Shown piece by piece: positions 25,552 to 35,824 of a stretch of DNA of 64,000 nt. Numbering within the stretch: the first letter of the stretch is position 1; each line of letters begins with the position of its first letter. Source of the DNA: Devosia sp. (GTDB lineage Bacteria; Pseudomonadota; Alphaproteobacteria; Rhizobiales; Devosiaceae); NCBI RefSeq assembly GCF_028290435.1, contig NZ_JAQGJV010000061.1, positions 38,140 to 102,139 on the forward strand, given 5' to 3'. Below the pieces are notes generated by a model that was not told where the DNA came from, did not search any database, and worked only from the letters and a program-made list of their open reading frames with translations. The translations under genes were made by a program, and so were the position numbers.

Positions 25552-25567
25552 ATCCAGCACGCTGGAT
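25552..25567. promoter_or_regulatory. 16-base palindrome in the kinase/SulP intergenic region
   Basis: ATCCAGC-AC-GCTGGAT is a perfect 7-bp inverted repeat with a 2-base centre. It lies between the divergent sensor-kinase and SulP genes and is a candidate dimer-binding site. A short RNA hairpin is less likely because the loop is only two bases. Confidence 0.4.
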
Positions 25568-25570
25568 AGC

Positions 25571-25661
25571 TTGCACCCGGCTGGGTTGAGCGCTAGACAC
25601 TATCATTCGCCTCGGACCCGGTGCAATTCCGGGTGGCTCTTCCGGCCGCCAATCCGCCGGA
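25571..25661 (+). ncRNA. structured 5' leader of the SulP gene, candidate cis-regulatory RNA
   Basis: Three stems lie 57-147 bases before the SulP start. They are ACCC/GGGT (25575-25586), ACCCGG with CCGGGT around a 7-base loop (25616-25634), and TCCGGC with GCCGGA around a 9-base loop (25641-25661). A competing pairing GGTGGC with GCCGCC would exclude the last two. The sul1 RNA motif is known to precede SulP-type transporters in alphaproteobacteria, so this may be a member; I could not compare it with the sul1 consensus. Confidence 0.4.
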
Positions 25662-25717
25662 CAACGCATCGCCCGTACTGCCAATTCGCGACGGGTCTCT
25701 GCGGAATTCTCTCCATC

Positions 25718-27181
25718 ATGATCACTATGTCCTCCATCCGGCGTGACTGGTTCGGCAATATTCGTGCCGATGTGCTGTCCGGCATCGTCGTTGCGCTGGC
25801 TCTCATTCCCGAAGCCATCGGCTTTTCGGTGATCGCCGGTGTCGATCCCAAGGTCGGGCTCTACGCCTCGGTGGTCATCGCCTGCGTGATCGCGTTTACC
25901 GGCGGTCGCCCGGCGATGATTTCGGCGGCTACCGCATCGACGGCGGTGCTGATGACGGGCCTCGTGCGTGACCACGGCATTCAGTATCTGTTTGCCGCCA
26001 CCATCCTGATGGGCGTGATCCAGATCATCGCCGGGCTGCTCAAGCTGGGGCGGTTGATGCGGTTCGTCTCGCAATCGGTGATGACGGGCTTCGTCAACGC
26101 GCTGGCCATCCTGATTTTCCTCGCGCAATTGCCGCAATTGCTCAATGTGCCGCCCGCGACCTATGGGCTGATCGCCGTGGGTCTGGCGATCATCTACATC
26201 CTGCCGCGCTTCACCAAGGTGATCCCGTCCCCGCTGGTCGCCATCGCCGTGCTGACCATGGTCGCCTTCTTCTTTCATTTCGATGTGCGCACCGTTGCCG
26301 ATCTTGGCGAATTGCCGTCGACGCTGCCCAGCCTTGGCCTGCCGGATGTGCCTTGGACCTTGGAGACCCTGCAAATTCTGCTACCGGTATCGCTGACCCT
26401 GGCGGCGGTGGGGCTGCTGGAATCGCTGTTGACGGCGCAGATCGTCGATGACCTGACCGATACGCCCAGTAACAAGAACCGCGAAAGCATGGGGCAGGGG
26501 GTGGCTAATATGGCCTCCGCCGTGTTCGGCGGCATGGGCGGCTGCGCCATGATCGGCCAGTCGATCATCAATGTCACCTCGGGCGGGCGCGGGCGGCTGT
26601 CGAGTCTGGTGGCCGGGGTGTTCCTCCTGATCCTCTTGGTATCATTGCAAGGCTTGCTGGCCATCGTGCCGGTCGCCGCGCTGACGGCGGTGATGATCAT
26701 GGTGTCGATCAACACTTTCTCCTGGCAATCGGTGATCAAGCTGCGCGTCAATCCGTGGCAGTCCTCTATTGTCATGCTGGCGACGGTGGCCACGGTCGTC
26801 GTGACATCCGACCTCGCCAAGGGCGTGCTGGTCGGCGTGTTGTTGTCCGGCGTTTTCTTCGCGGGCAAAGTGTCGCGGTTGAGCCGGGTCACCTCGACCC
26901 TGTCGCCCGATGGGCTGACGCGAACCTATGCGGTGGAGGGCCAGGTGTTCTTCGCCTCGGCTGCTACCTTCACAGAGGCCGTGGACCTGATCGAGCCGGT
27001 CGAACGCATCGTCATCGATGTCGGCGCCGCCCATTTCTGGGATATTTCCGCAGTCGGCGCGCTGGATCGCATCGTGCTTAAGGGCCGTGCCCGCGGCAAG
27101 ATCATGGAAGTCGCCGGCCTCAACGCCGCCAGCGCCACCATGGTCGAACGCTTCGCCACCCATGACAAGGTCGCTCCCTGA
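25718..27181 (+). CDS. SulP-family anion transporter with STAS domain
   Basis: The 487-residue product has an N-terminal transmembrane domain of 10-14 helices (to about residue 385). SulP signatures include [21 protein letters not shown] and [14 protein letters not shown]-terminal cytoplasmic STAS domain follows (about 395-480; [20 protein letters not shown]). Family members carry sulfate, bicarbonate or dicarboxylates into the cell. An open frame extends 57 codons upstream, but that part is the structured leader and gives no plausible protein. The adjacent ATG three codons later is an alternative start. Confidence 0.9.
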   Translation: MITMSSIRRDWFGNIRADVLSGIVVALALIPEAIGFSVIAGVDPKVGLYASVVIACVIAFTGGRPAMISAATASTAVLMTGLVRDHGIQYLFAATILMGVIQIIAGLLKLGRLMRFVSQSVMTGFVNALAILIFLAQLPQLLNVPPATYGLIAVGLAIIYILPRFTKVIPSPLVAIAVLTMVAFFFHFDVRTVADLGELPSTLPSLGLPDVPWTLETLQILLPVSLTLAAVGLLESLLTAQIVDDLTDTPSNKNRESMGQGVANMASAVFGGMGGCAMIGQSIINVTSGGRGRLSSLVAGVFLLILLVSLQGLLAIVPVAALTAVMIMVSINTFSWQSVIKLRVNPWQSSIVMLATVATVVVTSDLAKGVLVGVLLSGVFFAGKVSRLSRVTSTLSPDGLTRTYAVEGQVFFASAATFTEAVDLIEPVERIVIDVGAAHFWDISAVGALDRIVLKGRARGKIMEVAGLNAASATMVERFATHDKVAP

Positions 27182-27234
27182 TCCCCACGCCGGGTTAAAC
27201 ATGATCTTCCCGTTCACGTTCCGATGATCTAAGT

Positions 27235-27249
27235 TGACTTGAGTATTCA
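27235..27249 (+). promoter_or_regulatory. candidate RirA iron-responsive (IRO) box and promoter
   Basis: TGA-N9-TCA matches the IRO-box pattern bound by the Fe-S repressor RirA in Rhizobiales. It overlaps a TTGACT -35 element (27234-27239) in front of the ferric-iron binding-protein gene, where binding would block transcription under iron sufficiency. The motif is short, so context carries most of the weight. Confidence 0.45.
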
Positions 27250-27301
27250 TATTTTATTACCTGCCCGCACGTCCTGCGTCGGGACGCCTCAGGAGGCAAA
27301 A

Positions 27302-28315
27302 TTGAAAACAACTTTCGCAGCACTGGCCAAGGGTCTGGCCGTTGGCGTGGCGTTCGCCGCCCTCTCCGTTTCGGCTTTCGCGCAGGATGCTGGCATCACC
27401 GTCTATAATGCCCAGCATGAATCGCTGGCGCAGGAATGGGCCGATGCCTTCACCAAGGAAACCGGCATTGCGGTGACCATCCGCCAGGGCAGCGACCTCG
27501 AGGTTGGCAACCAGCTGATCCAGGAAGGCGCCAATTCGCCCGCCGACGTGTTCCTCACCGAAAATTCGCCCGCCATGGTGCTGGTCGACAATGCCGGCCT
27601 GTTCGAGCCCCTGCCAGCCGACATCATCGAGCAGGTTCCCGCGCAATACCGCCCGGAAAACGGCCACTGGACCGGCATCGCTGCCCGTTCGACTGTGTTT
27701 GCCTACGACACGCGCAAGCTGACCGAAGATACTCTGCCCAAGACCATGGACGAGCTGGCCGATCCCGCCTGGAAGGGCCGTTGGGCTTCCTCGCCATCAG
27801 GCGCTGACTTCCAGGCCATCGTCGCCGCTTACTATGCGCTCAAGGGCGAAGAAGCGACCGTTGCCTGGCTCAAGGGCATGAAGGAAAATACCGTCGTCGT
27901 GCGCGGCAACCGCGCCGCCATGGCGGCTGCCAATAATGGCGAAGTCGAAGGCGCGCTGATCTATCATTATTACTGGTTCGGCGATCAGGCCGGCACCAAG
28001 GAAAGCAGCGCCAATGTAGCGCTGCACTACTTCAAGCACCAAGACCCGGGCGCGTTCGTCTCGATCTCGGGCGGCGGCGTTCTGGCCTCAAGCAAGCATA
28101 AGGAAGACGCGCTGAAGTTCCTCAAGTTCGTCACCGGTGCTGCCGGGCAGACCGTGCTGCGCGATGGCACTTCGTTCGAATACGCCGTCGGCGTCGATGC
28201 CGCGTCCAACGCCGCGCTGACCCCGCTCGCCGATCTCGATGCGCCCCATGTCGATCCCACCCAGCTTGACAATATCAAGGCCTCCGAGTTGATGACGGCG
28301 GCCGGTTTGCTGTAA
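27302..28315 (+). CDS. fbpA: ferric iron ABC transporter substrate-binding protein
   Basis: The 337-residue product is an FbpA/FutA-type iron-binding protein with a signal peptide (residues 1-27, ending AFAQD). It starts with TTG, not ATG, because a perfect AGGAGG stands five bases upstream and gives an ideal signal peptide. YNAQHESL near the mature N-terminus and IYHYYWFGD in the second lobe hold the Tyr/His residues expected for Fe3+ binding. It is first of three genes (binding protein, permease, ATPase). The iron assignment is from family plus the upstream RirA-like box. Confidence 0.9.
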   Translation: MKTTFAALAKGLAVGVAFAALSVSAFAQDAGITVYNAQHESLAQEWADAFTKETGIAVTIRQGSDLEVGNQLIQEGANSPADVFLTENSPAMVLVDNAGLFEPLPADIIEQVPAQYRPENGHWTGIAARSTVFAYDTRKLTEDTLPKTMDELADPAWKGRWASSPSGADFQAIVAAYYALKGEEATVAWLKGMKENTVVVRGNRAAMAAANNGEVEGALIYHYYWFGDQAGTKESSANVALHYFKHQDPGAFVSISGGGVLASSKHKEDALKFLKFVTGAAGQTVLRDGTSFEYAVGVDAASNAALTPLADLDAPHVDPTQLDNIKASELMTAAGLL

Positions 28316-28340
28316 GCCGGGCTGAAATTTACGATCAAAC

Positions 28341-28368
28341 GCCGCCGGTGGTTTTAGCCTCCGGCGGC
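28341..28368 (+). other. intercistronic hairpin after fbpA
   Basis: GCCGCCGG and CCGGCGGC form an 8-bp stem around a 12-base loop, 26 bases after the binding-protein stop. Without a strong T-run it would act as a partial terminator or mRNA stabiliser. This is a common way to make more binding protein than permease. Confidence 0.55.
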
Positions 28369-28390
28369 ACTGTCTTTGAAAGGCGGGGCA

Positions 28391-29956
28391 TTGAGCCTGG
28401 CAGTATCACCGGCGCAGACGATGGAGACGAAGCGGCACGCGCCGCTCCATCTGCCGATGATCATCCCCGCCATCATCATTTCGCTGCTGAGCCTGATCCC
28501 GCTCGGCTTCATCGTGTGGATCGCCATTGCCAGCGGCTGGGATACAGTTCGTGACTTGGTGCTGCGGCCCAAGGTCGCCGAACTGCTGTTCAATACGCTG
28601 ATCCTGGTCGCGCTGACCCTGCCGATCGCCATTGCGCTGACGGTGAGTCTCGCCTGGCTGATCGAGCGCACCAATCTGCCCTTCGCGCGGGTGTGGTCGT
28701 GGCTGATGGTGGCGCCGCTCGCCATTCCGGCTTTCGTGCACAGTTATGCCTGGGCGAGCGTCATGCCAACTTTGCATGGCCTGTCGGGCGCGGTGATGGT
28801 GTCGATCCTCGCCTATTTTCCCTTCCTCTACCTGCCGATCGCCGCGCAATTGCGCCGGCTGGATCCGACTTTGGAAGAGACTGCCGCCTCGCTCGGCCAT
28901 ACGCCCATTGCCATTTTCGTCACCGTCATCCTGCCGCAACTGCGCCTCGCCATTTGCGGCGGCGCGCTGCTGATCGGCCTGCACCTGCTGGCCGAATACG
29001 GCCTGTTCGTGCTGATGCGCTTTGACACCTTCGCGACCGCCATCGTCGACCAGTTCCAGGCGGTTTATAACGGCCCGGCCGCTAATCTGCTCGGCGGCGT
29101 GCTGGTGCTGCTATGCCTCGTGCTGTTGCGGCTCGAGGTCTTTGCGCGGGGCGACGAACGCTATGCGCGCGTTGGCTCGGGTGCCGCGCGCCATGCGCCA
29201 AAATGGCGTCTCGGCGCCCTCACCTGGCTTGCCGCCTTGCTGCCGGCCGCGCTGACCCTGCTGGCCGTCGGCGTGCCCATTTTCACCCTGGCGCGCTGGC
29301 TGATCAGCGGGGGTGCCGGGGTGTGGCGGCTTGATGGCATCGGCCCGGCGCTGTGGCAGACGGCGTGCCTTTCGTTGGGCGGCGCACTGATCACCACGCT
29401 GGCGGCGCTCCCCATCGCCTGGCTGTCCATCCGGGCCCCCAGCCGGGTGCAGCGGTTGCTGGAGGCCTGCCACTATTATGTCGGCGCGCTGCCCGGCGTT
29501 ATCGTCGCACTGGCGCTGGTCACCATCACCGTCCGCGTCGCCCTGCCGCTGTACCAGACCATGGCGACGCTATTGCTCGCCTACCTGCTGATGTTCCTGC
29601 CGCGTGCGCTTGTCGGCCTGCGCGCCAGCATTGCCCAGGCCCCGATCGAGCTGGAACGCGCCGCCGTCAGCCTCGGCAAGCCGCCGCTGGTGGCGATCTG
29701 GAAAACCACCCTGCGTCTTGCCGCGCCCGGTGCTGCCGCCAGCGCGGCCCTTGTCGCCCTCGGCATCGCCAACGAACTGACCGGCACGCTGATGTTGGCG
29801 CCCAATGGCACAAGGACCTTGGCGATGCGCTTCTGGTCCTATACCAGCGAGCTCAACTTTGCCGCCGCCGCGCCCTATGCGGTGCTGATGGTGGTGCTGT
29901 CCCTGCCGCTAGTCCTGCTGCTCCGGCTGGAATCCGATCGAGAATCCAAGCCATGA
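28391..29956 (+). CDS. fbpB: ferric iron ABC transporter permease (fused double permease)
   Basis: The 521-residue product has about 12 membrane helices in two homologous halves. Each half carries an EAA loop (first [14 protein letters not shown]..., second [16 protein letters not shown]...). This is the FbpB/SfuB arrangement. The start is uncertain: TTG with AAGGCGGGG upstream was chosen, while an ATG ten codons later lacks a ribosome site. It overlaps the ATPase gene by four bases. Confidence 0.88.
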   Translation: MSLAVSPAQTMETKRHAPLHLPMIIPAIIISLLSLIPLGFIVWIAIASGWDTVRDLVLRPKVAELLFNTLILVALTLPIAIALTVSLAWLIERTNLPFARVWSWLMVAPLAIPAFVHSYAWASVMPTLHGLSGAVMVSILAYFPFLYLPIAAQLRRLDPTLEETAASLGHTPIAIFVTVILPQLRLAICGGALLIGLHLLAEYGLFVLMRFDTFATAIVDQFQAVYNGPAANLLGGVLVLLCLVLLRLEVFARGDERYARVGSGAARHAPKWRLGALTWLAALLPAALTLLAVGVPIFTLARWLISGGAGVWRLDGIGPALWQTACLSLGGALITTLAALPIAWLSIRAPSRVQRLLEACHYYVGALPGVIVALALVTITVRVALPLYQTMATLLLAYLLMFLPRALVGLRASIAQAPIELERAAVSLGKPPLVAIWKTTLRLAAPGAAASAALVALGIANELTGTLMLAPNGTRTLAMRFWSYTSELNFAAAAPYAVLMVVLSLPLVLLLRLESDRESKP

Positions 29957-31041
29957 GTTTCCTCAAACTGGACAATGTCACCAAGCGCTACGGCAAGTCC
30001 GCCGCGGTGACCGGCCTCAATCTCACCGTGCCCGCCGGCAGCCGCACCGCCATTGTGGGTCCCTCCGGCTCCGGCAAGACCACGCTATTGCGCCTCATCG
30101 CCGGCTTTGAATCGCCCGACCAGGGCAGCATCGCGCTGGGCGATACGCTGCTGGCCCAAGGCACCATGTCCGTGCCTGCCCATCGTCGCGGCATCGGCTA
30201 TGTGGCTCAGGAAGGCGCGCTGTTCCCGCATTTGACCTTGGCCGCCAATATCGGCTTCGGCATCGCCCGCAACAGCCCCAACCGCCACGCCCGCATTACC
30301 GAACTGATGCAGCAGGTGGGCCTCGCGCCCTCGATGCACGACCGCCGCCCGCATCAGCTTTCCGGCGGCCAGCAGCAGCGTGTCGCCCTCGCTCGCGCCA
30401 TGGCGCGCCAGCCCAAGCTGATGCTGCTCGACGAGCCGTTCTCCGCCCTCGACGCCGGCCTGCGCGAAGCCATGCGCGACATGGTGGGCGACGTGCTCAG
30501 CACCGCCGGCATCACCACCATCCTCGTCACTCACGACCAGGCCGAGGCGCTGTCCTTCGCCGATCATCTGGCGGTGCTGCGTGATGGCGTCGTGGTCCAG
30601 GCCGGCCCGCCCCAGGATCTCTACCTGCGGCCCAAGGACGCACAAACCGCCCGGTTCCTGGGCGATGCAATCATCCTGCAGGCCCGCCTTGAGGATGGCT
30701 TCGCTCACACCATTCTGGGCAGCGTCCCCACCGATACGGTCAGCAGTCGCGGCAGCGCGACCATCATGCTGCGCCCCGAGCAGCTGGAGCTGACCTCGGC
30801 CAGCCAGACCGATCCCTCATCCACCACCAGCCTGGGCCGCATTGTCGGGCGTACCTTCCGGGGCTCGACTTGGCGGCTGCTGATCGAGCATTTGCCCGCC
30901 AGCAGCGCGGGCCTGCGCTTTCCGAGCCTCGCGCTCGAAACCTCGAGCATTTTCACCATCGAAACGCCCAGCCTGGCCCCGCTGGAGATCGGCGCGACCG
31001 TGGGCATTCAAATCGTTGGCACGGCTCATATTCTGGCCTGA
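29953..31041 (+). CDS. fbpC: ferric iron ABC transporter ATPase
   Basis: The 362-residue product has Walker [10 protein letters not shown], signature LSGGQQQR, Walker B LMLLDEP, H-loop VTHD and a C-terminal TOBE-like regulatory domain (about 280-360). This is the usual length and layout of FbpC/FutC. It overlaps the permease stop by ATGA. An open frame extending far upstream is a shadow of the permease gene. Confidence 0.92.
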   Translation: MSFLKLDNVTKRYGKSAAVTGLNLTVPAGSRTAIVGPSGSGKTTLLRLIAGFESPDQGSIALGDTLLAQGTMSVPAHRRGIGYVAQEGALFPHLTLAANIGFGIARNSPNRHARITELMQQVGLAPSMHDRRPHQLSGGQQQRVALARAMARQPKLMLLDEPFSALDAGLREAMRDMVGDVLSTAGITTILVTHDQAEALSFADHLAVLRDGVVVQAGPPQDLYLRPKDAQTARFLGDAIILQARLEDGFAHTILGSVPTDTVSSRGSATIMLRPEQLELTSASQTDPSSTTSLGRIVGRTFRGSTWRLLIEHLPASSAGLRFPSLALETSSIFTIETPSLAPLEIGATVGIQIVGTAHILA

Positions 31042-31174
31042 TCACGGCGAAGTTCGCCGCGCACCCCAACGTTACCGCAAATTAAATGTTCAGCGCCCGG
31101 CGCTTGAGGCATGATTGCGTCGTGGCCCCCTCCCGGCGCGCCGCAATGTCCATTGGAATAAGGATTTCCCCGCG

Positions 31175-32434
31175 TTGATCCGTCAATTGCTGATCTGTCT
31201 GGTTATCCTGGTGCTGGCCGTTGCCGGCTGGGTGCTGTTTGTCCCCGGCGCCGAGCAGACGCTTGCCAGCATGGGCATCACCCTGCCGATTTCGGCGCCG
31301 GCGCAAGGCGCCGAAACGCAGGTCGCCAGTGTTGCGCCACAAGGTGCGACGCCGGGCGCTCCAGGCCAGCAACCGGGCGCGCAGCCCGGGGCCCGGCCGG
31401 GCGGGCAGGGCGGTGGTCGTGGCGGATTTAGCGGCCGCGCCCGCACGTCCTCGGTCGTCACCAGCCCCGTCGTGATGGCGACCATCAACGATAGCCTCTC
31501 GGCCATCGGGCAGGGCAATGCCGTGCGCTCGGTTACAGTGGCGGCGCCTGCCGGCGGCACGTTGGAAGACTTGCTGGTCGCGCCGGGCGATCACGTCACG
31601 GCCGGCCAGATCATCGGCCGCCTCGATGCCGAAAGCGAACAGATCGCCTTCGACAAGGCCACATTGGCCGATACCGATGCCCAGGCCACGCTGACCCGGA
31701 ACCTGGGCCTGGCCCAATCCAACGTGGTCGCCAACTCGGCCCTCGCCACCATCCAACTCGCCGCCGACAATGCGCGGCTCGAGCTGCGCAATGCGCAAGT
31801 CGCGCTGCAGAAACGCACCATCACCAGCCCCATCGCCGGCACCGCCGGCTTGATGCAGGTCACGCCGGGCAATTACCTTTCGGCGCAAACCGCCGTCACC
31901 ACGATTGAGGATTCTTCCTCCATCCTCATCACCTTCTGGGTGCCCGAGCGCTATGCGACGACAGTCGTTGTCGGCATGCCGGTGACCGCCTCGGCCATCG
32001 CCCTGCCGGGCCGCTCCTTCGCGGGGGTAGTCAGCGCGGTGGATAACCGTATCGATCCGGAAAGCCGTACCCTGCAGATCCAGGCGCGCATTCCCAACGA
32101 GGACAATGCGGTTCGCCCCGGCATGTCCTTCACCATCGCGCTGCAATTTGCCGGCGAACAGTTCCCCGCCGTCAATCCGCTGTCGATCCAGTGGTCGGCC
32201 GATGGCTCCTATGTGTGGGCCTATGTGGAGGGCAAGGCCCACAAGGTCATGGCCGAGATCGTCCAGCGCAACAGCGATGGCGTGCTGGTGCGCGGCGACA
32301 TCAAGCCGGGCGACGCCGTCATTTCCGAAGGCGTGCTGCAATTGAGCGAGGGCACGGCGGTCACCCTGCTCGATGGGCCCGGCAAAGAGGCGCCGGTTGA
32401 GGCCGCCGCCGCTCCCGCCAAGCCCAACAGTTAG
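31175..32434 (+). CDS. RND efflux membrane-fusion protein
   Basis: The 419-residue product starts with an uncleaved or cleaved hydrophobic segment (residues 3-22). A low-complexity Gly/Pro/Gln/Ala linker (about 40-90) precedes biotinyl-lipoyl, helical-hairpin and beta-barrel domains of the AcrA/MexA type (AAPAGGTLEDLLVAPGDHVTAGQIIG; SPIAGTAG). The start is a TTG with AAGGA 10 bases upstream; other starts are possible. It lies 9 bases before the RND pump gene. No outer-membrane factor or regulator gene is adjacent, so it probably uses a shared TolC. Confidence 0.88.
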   Translation: MIRQLLICLVILVLAVAGWVLFVPGAEQTLASMGITLPISAPAQGAETQVASVAPQGATPGAPGQQPGAQPGARPGGQGGGRGGFSGRARTSSVVTSPVVMATINDSLSAIGQGNAVRSVTVAAPAGGTLEDLLVAPGDHVTAGQIIGRLDAESEQIAFDKATLADTDAQATLTRNLGLAQSNVVANSALATIQLAADNARLELRNAQVALQKRTITSPIAGTAGLMQVTPGNYLSAQTAVTTIEDSSSILITFWVPERYATTVVVGMPVTASAIALPGRSFAGVVSAVDNRIDPESRTLQIQARIPNEDNAVRPGMSFTIALQFAGEQFPAVNPLSIQWSADGSYVWAYVEGKAHKVMAEIVQRNSDGVLVRGDIKPGDAVISEGVLQLSEGTAVTLLDGPGKEAPVEAAAAPAKPNS

Positions 32435-32443
32435 GCCGCGCTC

Positions 32444-35400
32444 ATGTCCATCCAGCAGCAGCAGAACCAACGCGGCGGCATGCTGGCGGCGCTGTTCGTG
32501 CGCCGTCCGGTCCTGGCTTTGGTTATCAATGCCCTCATCATGGTCGGCGGTCTCGCCGCCATTCTGGGCGTCGAAATCCGCGAACTGCCCAGCGTCGAGC
32601 AGCCGGTGCTCTCGATCAACACCACCTTCACCGGCGCTGCCGCCGAAACCGTCGATCGCGAAATCACCTCCGTGGTCGAGGGTGCCGTCGCCCGCGTTCA
32701 GGGTGTGGCGGGGATTTCCTCGACCTCCTCGACCGGCCAGAGCCGCGTCACGCTGGCCTTCAACGACGGCACCAATCTCGATGCGGCCACTTCCGATGTG
32801 CGCGACGCCCTCAGCCGCATCTCCCGCGACCTGCCCGATAGCGTCGACGACCCCACCATCGTCAAGGCCGACAGCAATGCCCAGGCCTCGATCCAGCTTG
32901 CGGTGACCTCCGACACCATGAGCATCGCCGATCTCAGCAAGCTGGTCGAAAACGATATCTCGGAGCGCCTCGCCGCCGTCCCCGGCGTCGCCGATGTGCA
33001 GGTCAACGGCACCCGCGATACCGTCTTCGAAGTCGACGTCGACCAGGACAAGCTGGCCAGCCTCGGACTGACGGTTGCCGATATCCACACCGCCCTGTCC
33101 ACCATCGCCTTCGATTCCCCCGCCGGCTCGATCAATGGCGCCAACCAGAACATCTCCGTGCGCGCCGTTGCCGACGTCAACACGCCCGCCGAATTCGAAA
33201 ACCTCATCATCAAGGGCAAGACCCGCCTGGGCGATGTCGCCACTGTGGTCTTTGACGCCGCCGCCAGCACATCGGGCCTGCGCTCGGATGGCAAGCCCGG
33301 CATTGGCCTGGGCATCGTGCGGCAGGCGCAGTCCAATTCGATCGAGATTTCCAACGGCATCAAGGCTGCCGTCGCCACGCTGAACGAAATCCTGCCCCCG
33401 GGCGTCGATATCAAGATTTCCAGCGACGACGCCGTCTTCATCGAAGGCGCGCTGCATGAGGTCGAGGTCGCGCTCGGCGTCGCGCTGATCGTGGTGACAG
33501 CTATTATCTACCTGTTCCTGCTCGATTGGCGCGCCACGCTCATCCCGGCGCTCTCCATGCCGATCGCCCTCTTGGGCGCTGTCGCCGGCATCTATCTCGC
33601 GGGCTTCTCGCTCAACATCCTGACCCTGCTCGCCTTGGTGCTCGCCACCGGCCTCGTGGTCGATGACGCCATCGTCGTGCTCGAAAACATCGTCCGACGA
33701 CGTTCCATGGGCGTCGGCAACCGCGCCGCCGCTGTGCTGGGCACCCAGGAAGTGTTCTTCGCCGTCATCGCCACCACGCTGACCCTCGTGGCCGTCTTCG
33801 TGCCGCTATCGTTCCTGCAAGGCCAGACCGGCCGGCTGTTCCGCGAATTTGGTTTCACCCTGGCCATCGCCGTGCTGGCCTCCTCGGTCGTCGCCCTTAC
33901 GCTGGGGCCGATGCTGGCCTCGCGCCTGCTCAAATCGGGGGAGGATACCAAGCACCACACCGGCGGCCCGCTCGGCTGGCTCGGCCGCAAGCTCGGCGGG
34001 TTTTATCGCCGCACGCTGCATCTGGCGCTCAACAACCCGATGGTGATCCTGCTGATCGCCGCGATCTTCGCCGCTGCCTCCTATGGCATTTTCACCCAAC
34101 TGCGCCAGGAGATCACGCCCAACGAGGATCGCGCCCAGATCAACCTGCGTATTTCGGCGCCCTCCACGGTCAGCCTCGATTTCGTCCGCTCGCAGATGCA
34201 GCGGCTCGAGGGCCTGCTGCAGCCCTTCGTCAAGAGCGGCGAGGTCAATTCCATCTTCGTGCTGTCCGGCTTCGGCAATGGCGGCTTCATCAGCCTGCGC
34301 CTGGCGCCCTGGGATCAGCGCGCGCGCAGCCAGGCCGAGATCGTCACCGACATCAACAAGATCCTACCCCTCGTGCCGGGCATTCGCGCCTCGGTGCAGC
34401 AGGGCAATAGCCTGGGCATTCGCGGCGGCGGCAACGGCCTGCAATTCGCGGTGGTCGGCGACAATTACGCCGATCTGGCCACCACTGCCCAAACCGTGGC
34501 CGACAAGCTGGAGGAAAATCCGGCCTTTGGCGATGTGACCGTCAATTACGACACCACCCAGCCCCAACTCACCCTGACCGTGGACCGTGAGCGCGCCGGC
34601 GCTCTTGGCATCGACATCAATGGCCTTGCGACCACGCTGCAGGCGATGATCGACGGCGCCGATGTGGGCAATGTCTTCATCAACGACACCAGCTATGACG
34701 TGCGCATGGTCTCGACCAAAAGCCCGATCAACGACCCCCATGATCTGGAAAGCATCTTCGTCAAGACCGCCGACGGCCGCTACGTGCCGATGTCCACCAT
34801 TGCCACCGTCGTCGAGGCCCCGATTTCGCCCAATCTGGGCCGCGAAGGCCAGCGTCGCGCCGTCACCGTTACGGCCAGCCTCGATGGGCTGGCGCTCGGC
34901 GATGCCTATACCCAGGCCGTGGAACTCGCCAAACCACTGCTGCCCGAAGGCACCGCCATCATCCCGCTGGCCGAGGCCAAGACCATCGGCGAGGCCAATA
35001 ATGGCCTGCTGATCACCTTTGGCTTCGCCATCGTCATCATCTTCCTGGTGCTGGCGGCGCAGTTCGAAAGCGTCTGGAGCGGCATTATCGTCATGGTCAC
35101 CGTGCCGTTCGGCATCGCGGCCTCGATCTATGCGCTGTTCCTCACCGCAGGGAGTCTCAATATCTATAGCGAGATTGGCCTCGTGCTGGTGGTCGGCATC
35201 ATGGCCAAGAACGGCATCCTGATCGTCGAATTCGCCAACCAGTTGCGCGATCGCGGCTTCAGCGTACGCGAGGCGATCGAGGAAGCCGCCAATATCCGCC
35301 TGCGTCCGGTGCTGATGACCATGATCGCCACCATTCTGGGCGGCGTGCCGCTGGTGCTGGCCAGCGGGGCAGGGGCGGAGGCTCGCCAGGCCCTGGGCTG

Positions 35401-35575
35401 GGTCATCGTCGGCGGCCTCTCCATCGCCGCCATCTCGACGCTTTATCTGACCCCGGTTGCCTACCTGCTGATGGCCCGCTTCACCAAGGCCCATATCGAG
35501 GAACAGCAGCGGATCACCAACGAACTCGATGCTGCAAGTCAGATCGAGGCACCGGTGGCTGCCGCGGCGGAATAG
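32444..35575 (+). CDS. RND efflux pump, inner-membrane transporter
   Basis: The 1043-residue product has the AcrB/HAE1 layout: 12 membrane helices and two large periplasmic loops. TM4 carries the proton-relay pair in GLVVDDAIVVLENI (around residue 410), and the motif GxxxKN(G/A)ILIVEFA lies around residue 925. Substrate class is not readable, but the double Asp favours drug or lipid efflux over heavy metals. It is paired with the adaptor upstream. Confidence 0.93.
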   Translation: MSIQQQQNQRGGMLAALFVRRPVLALVINALIMVGGLAAILGVEIRELPSVEQPVLSINTTFTGAAAETVDREITSVVEGAVARVQGVAGISSTSSTGQSRVTLAFNDGTNLDAATSDVRDALSRISRDLPDSVDDPTIVKADSNAQASIQLAVTSDTMSIADLSKLVENDISERLAAVPGVADVQVNGTRDTVFEVDVDQDKLASLGLTVADIHTALSTIAFDSPAGSINGANQNISVRAVADVNTPAEFENLIIKGKTRLGDVATVVFDAAASTSGLRSDGKPGIGLGIVRQAQSNSIEISNGIKAAVATLNEILPPGVDIKISSDDAVFIEGALHEVEVALGVALIVVTAIIYLFLLDWRATLIPALSMPIALLGAVAGIYLAGFSLNILTLLALVLATGLVVDDAIVVLENIVRRRSMGVGNRAAAVLGTQEVFFAVIATTLTLVAVFVPLSFLQGQTGRLFREFGFTLAIAVLASSVVALTLGPMLASRLLKSGEDTKHHTGGPLGWLGRKLGGFYRRTLHLALNNPMVILLIAAIFAAASYGIFTQLRQEITPNEDRAQINLRISAPSTVSLDFVRSQMQRLEGLLQPFVKSGEVNSIFVLSGFGNGGFISLRLAPWDQRARSQAEIVTDINKILPLVPGIRASVQQGNSLGIRGGGNGLQFAVVGDNYADLATTAQTVADKLEENPAFGDVTVNYDTTQPQLTLTVDRERAGALGIDINGLATTLQAMIDGADVGNVFINDTSYDVRMVSTKSPINDPHDLESIFVKTADGRYVPMSTIATVVEAPISPNLGREGQRRAVTVTASLDGLALGDAYTQAVELAKPLLPEGTAIIPLAEAKTIGEANNGLLITFGFAIVIIFLVLAAQFESVWSGIIVMVTVPFGIAASIYALFLTAGSLNIYSEIGLVLVVGIMAKNGILIVEFANQLRDRGFSVREAIEEAANIRLRPVLMTMIATILGGVPLVLASGAGAEARQALGWVIVGGLSIAAISTLYLTPVAYLLMARFTKAHIEEQQRITNELDAASQIEAPVAAAAE

Positions 35576-35607
35576 CCCTTTCCGGGCTCTCGGCTTGTCG
35601 ATAGTTA

Positions 35608-35652
35608 CCCCCACCCTAGCCCTCCCCCTTGAGGGGAGGGCTAGGGTGGGGG
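35608..35652. repeat. REP-like perfect palindrome after the RND operon
   Basis: A perfect 20-bp inverted repeat with a 5-base loop (CTTGA) follows the pump stop codon. The downstream GAGTGGAGC also occurs inside the REP-type elements at 41056 and 42781, so the three are probably related. It may serve as a terminator for the operon. Confidence 0.7.
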
Positions 35653-35824
35653 GAGCTTCCAACGCGAGTGGAGCCAATCATAACCACCCCCATTAGAATG
35701 TCCTTCCAACAACACCCCTCATTACGCACAAACGTAACTCGACTGGATCGATAGAGTAATGGAAACTTAAGGAATGCAGGGCGGTCCCCGTCGCTCTGGA
35801 ACGATCAATGTGGAGGAACTCGCA

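Noticed and set aside
25616..25661. Cobalamin riboswitch, because GGTGCAATTCCGG resembles part of its core
   Set aside because: The rest of the B12 core (GCCACTG and CCCGC-containing segments) is missing and the gene is not a B12-related one.
31082..33457. A 791-codon open frame on the minus strand over the RND genes
   Set aside because: It is the antisense shadow of two clear genes in GC-rich DNA; its translation is a repetitive Gly/Asp/Arg-rich chain with no domain.
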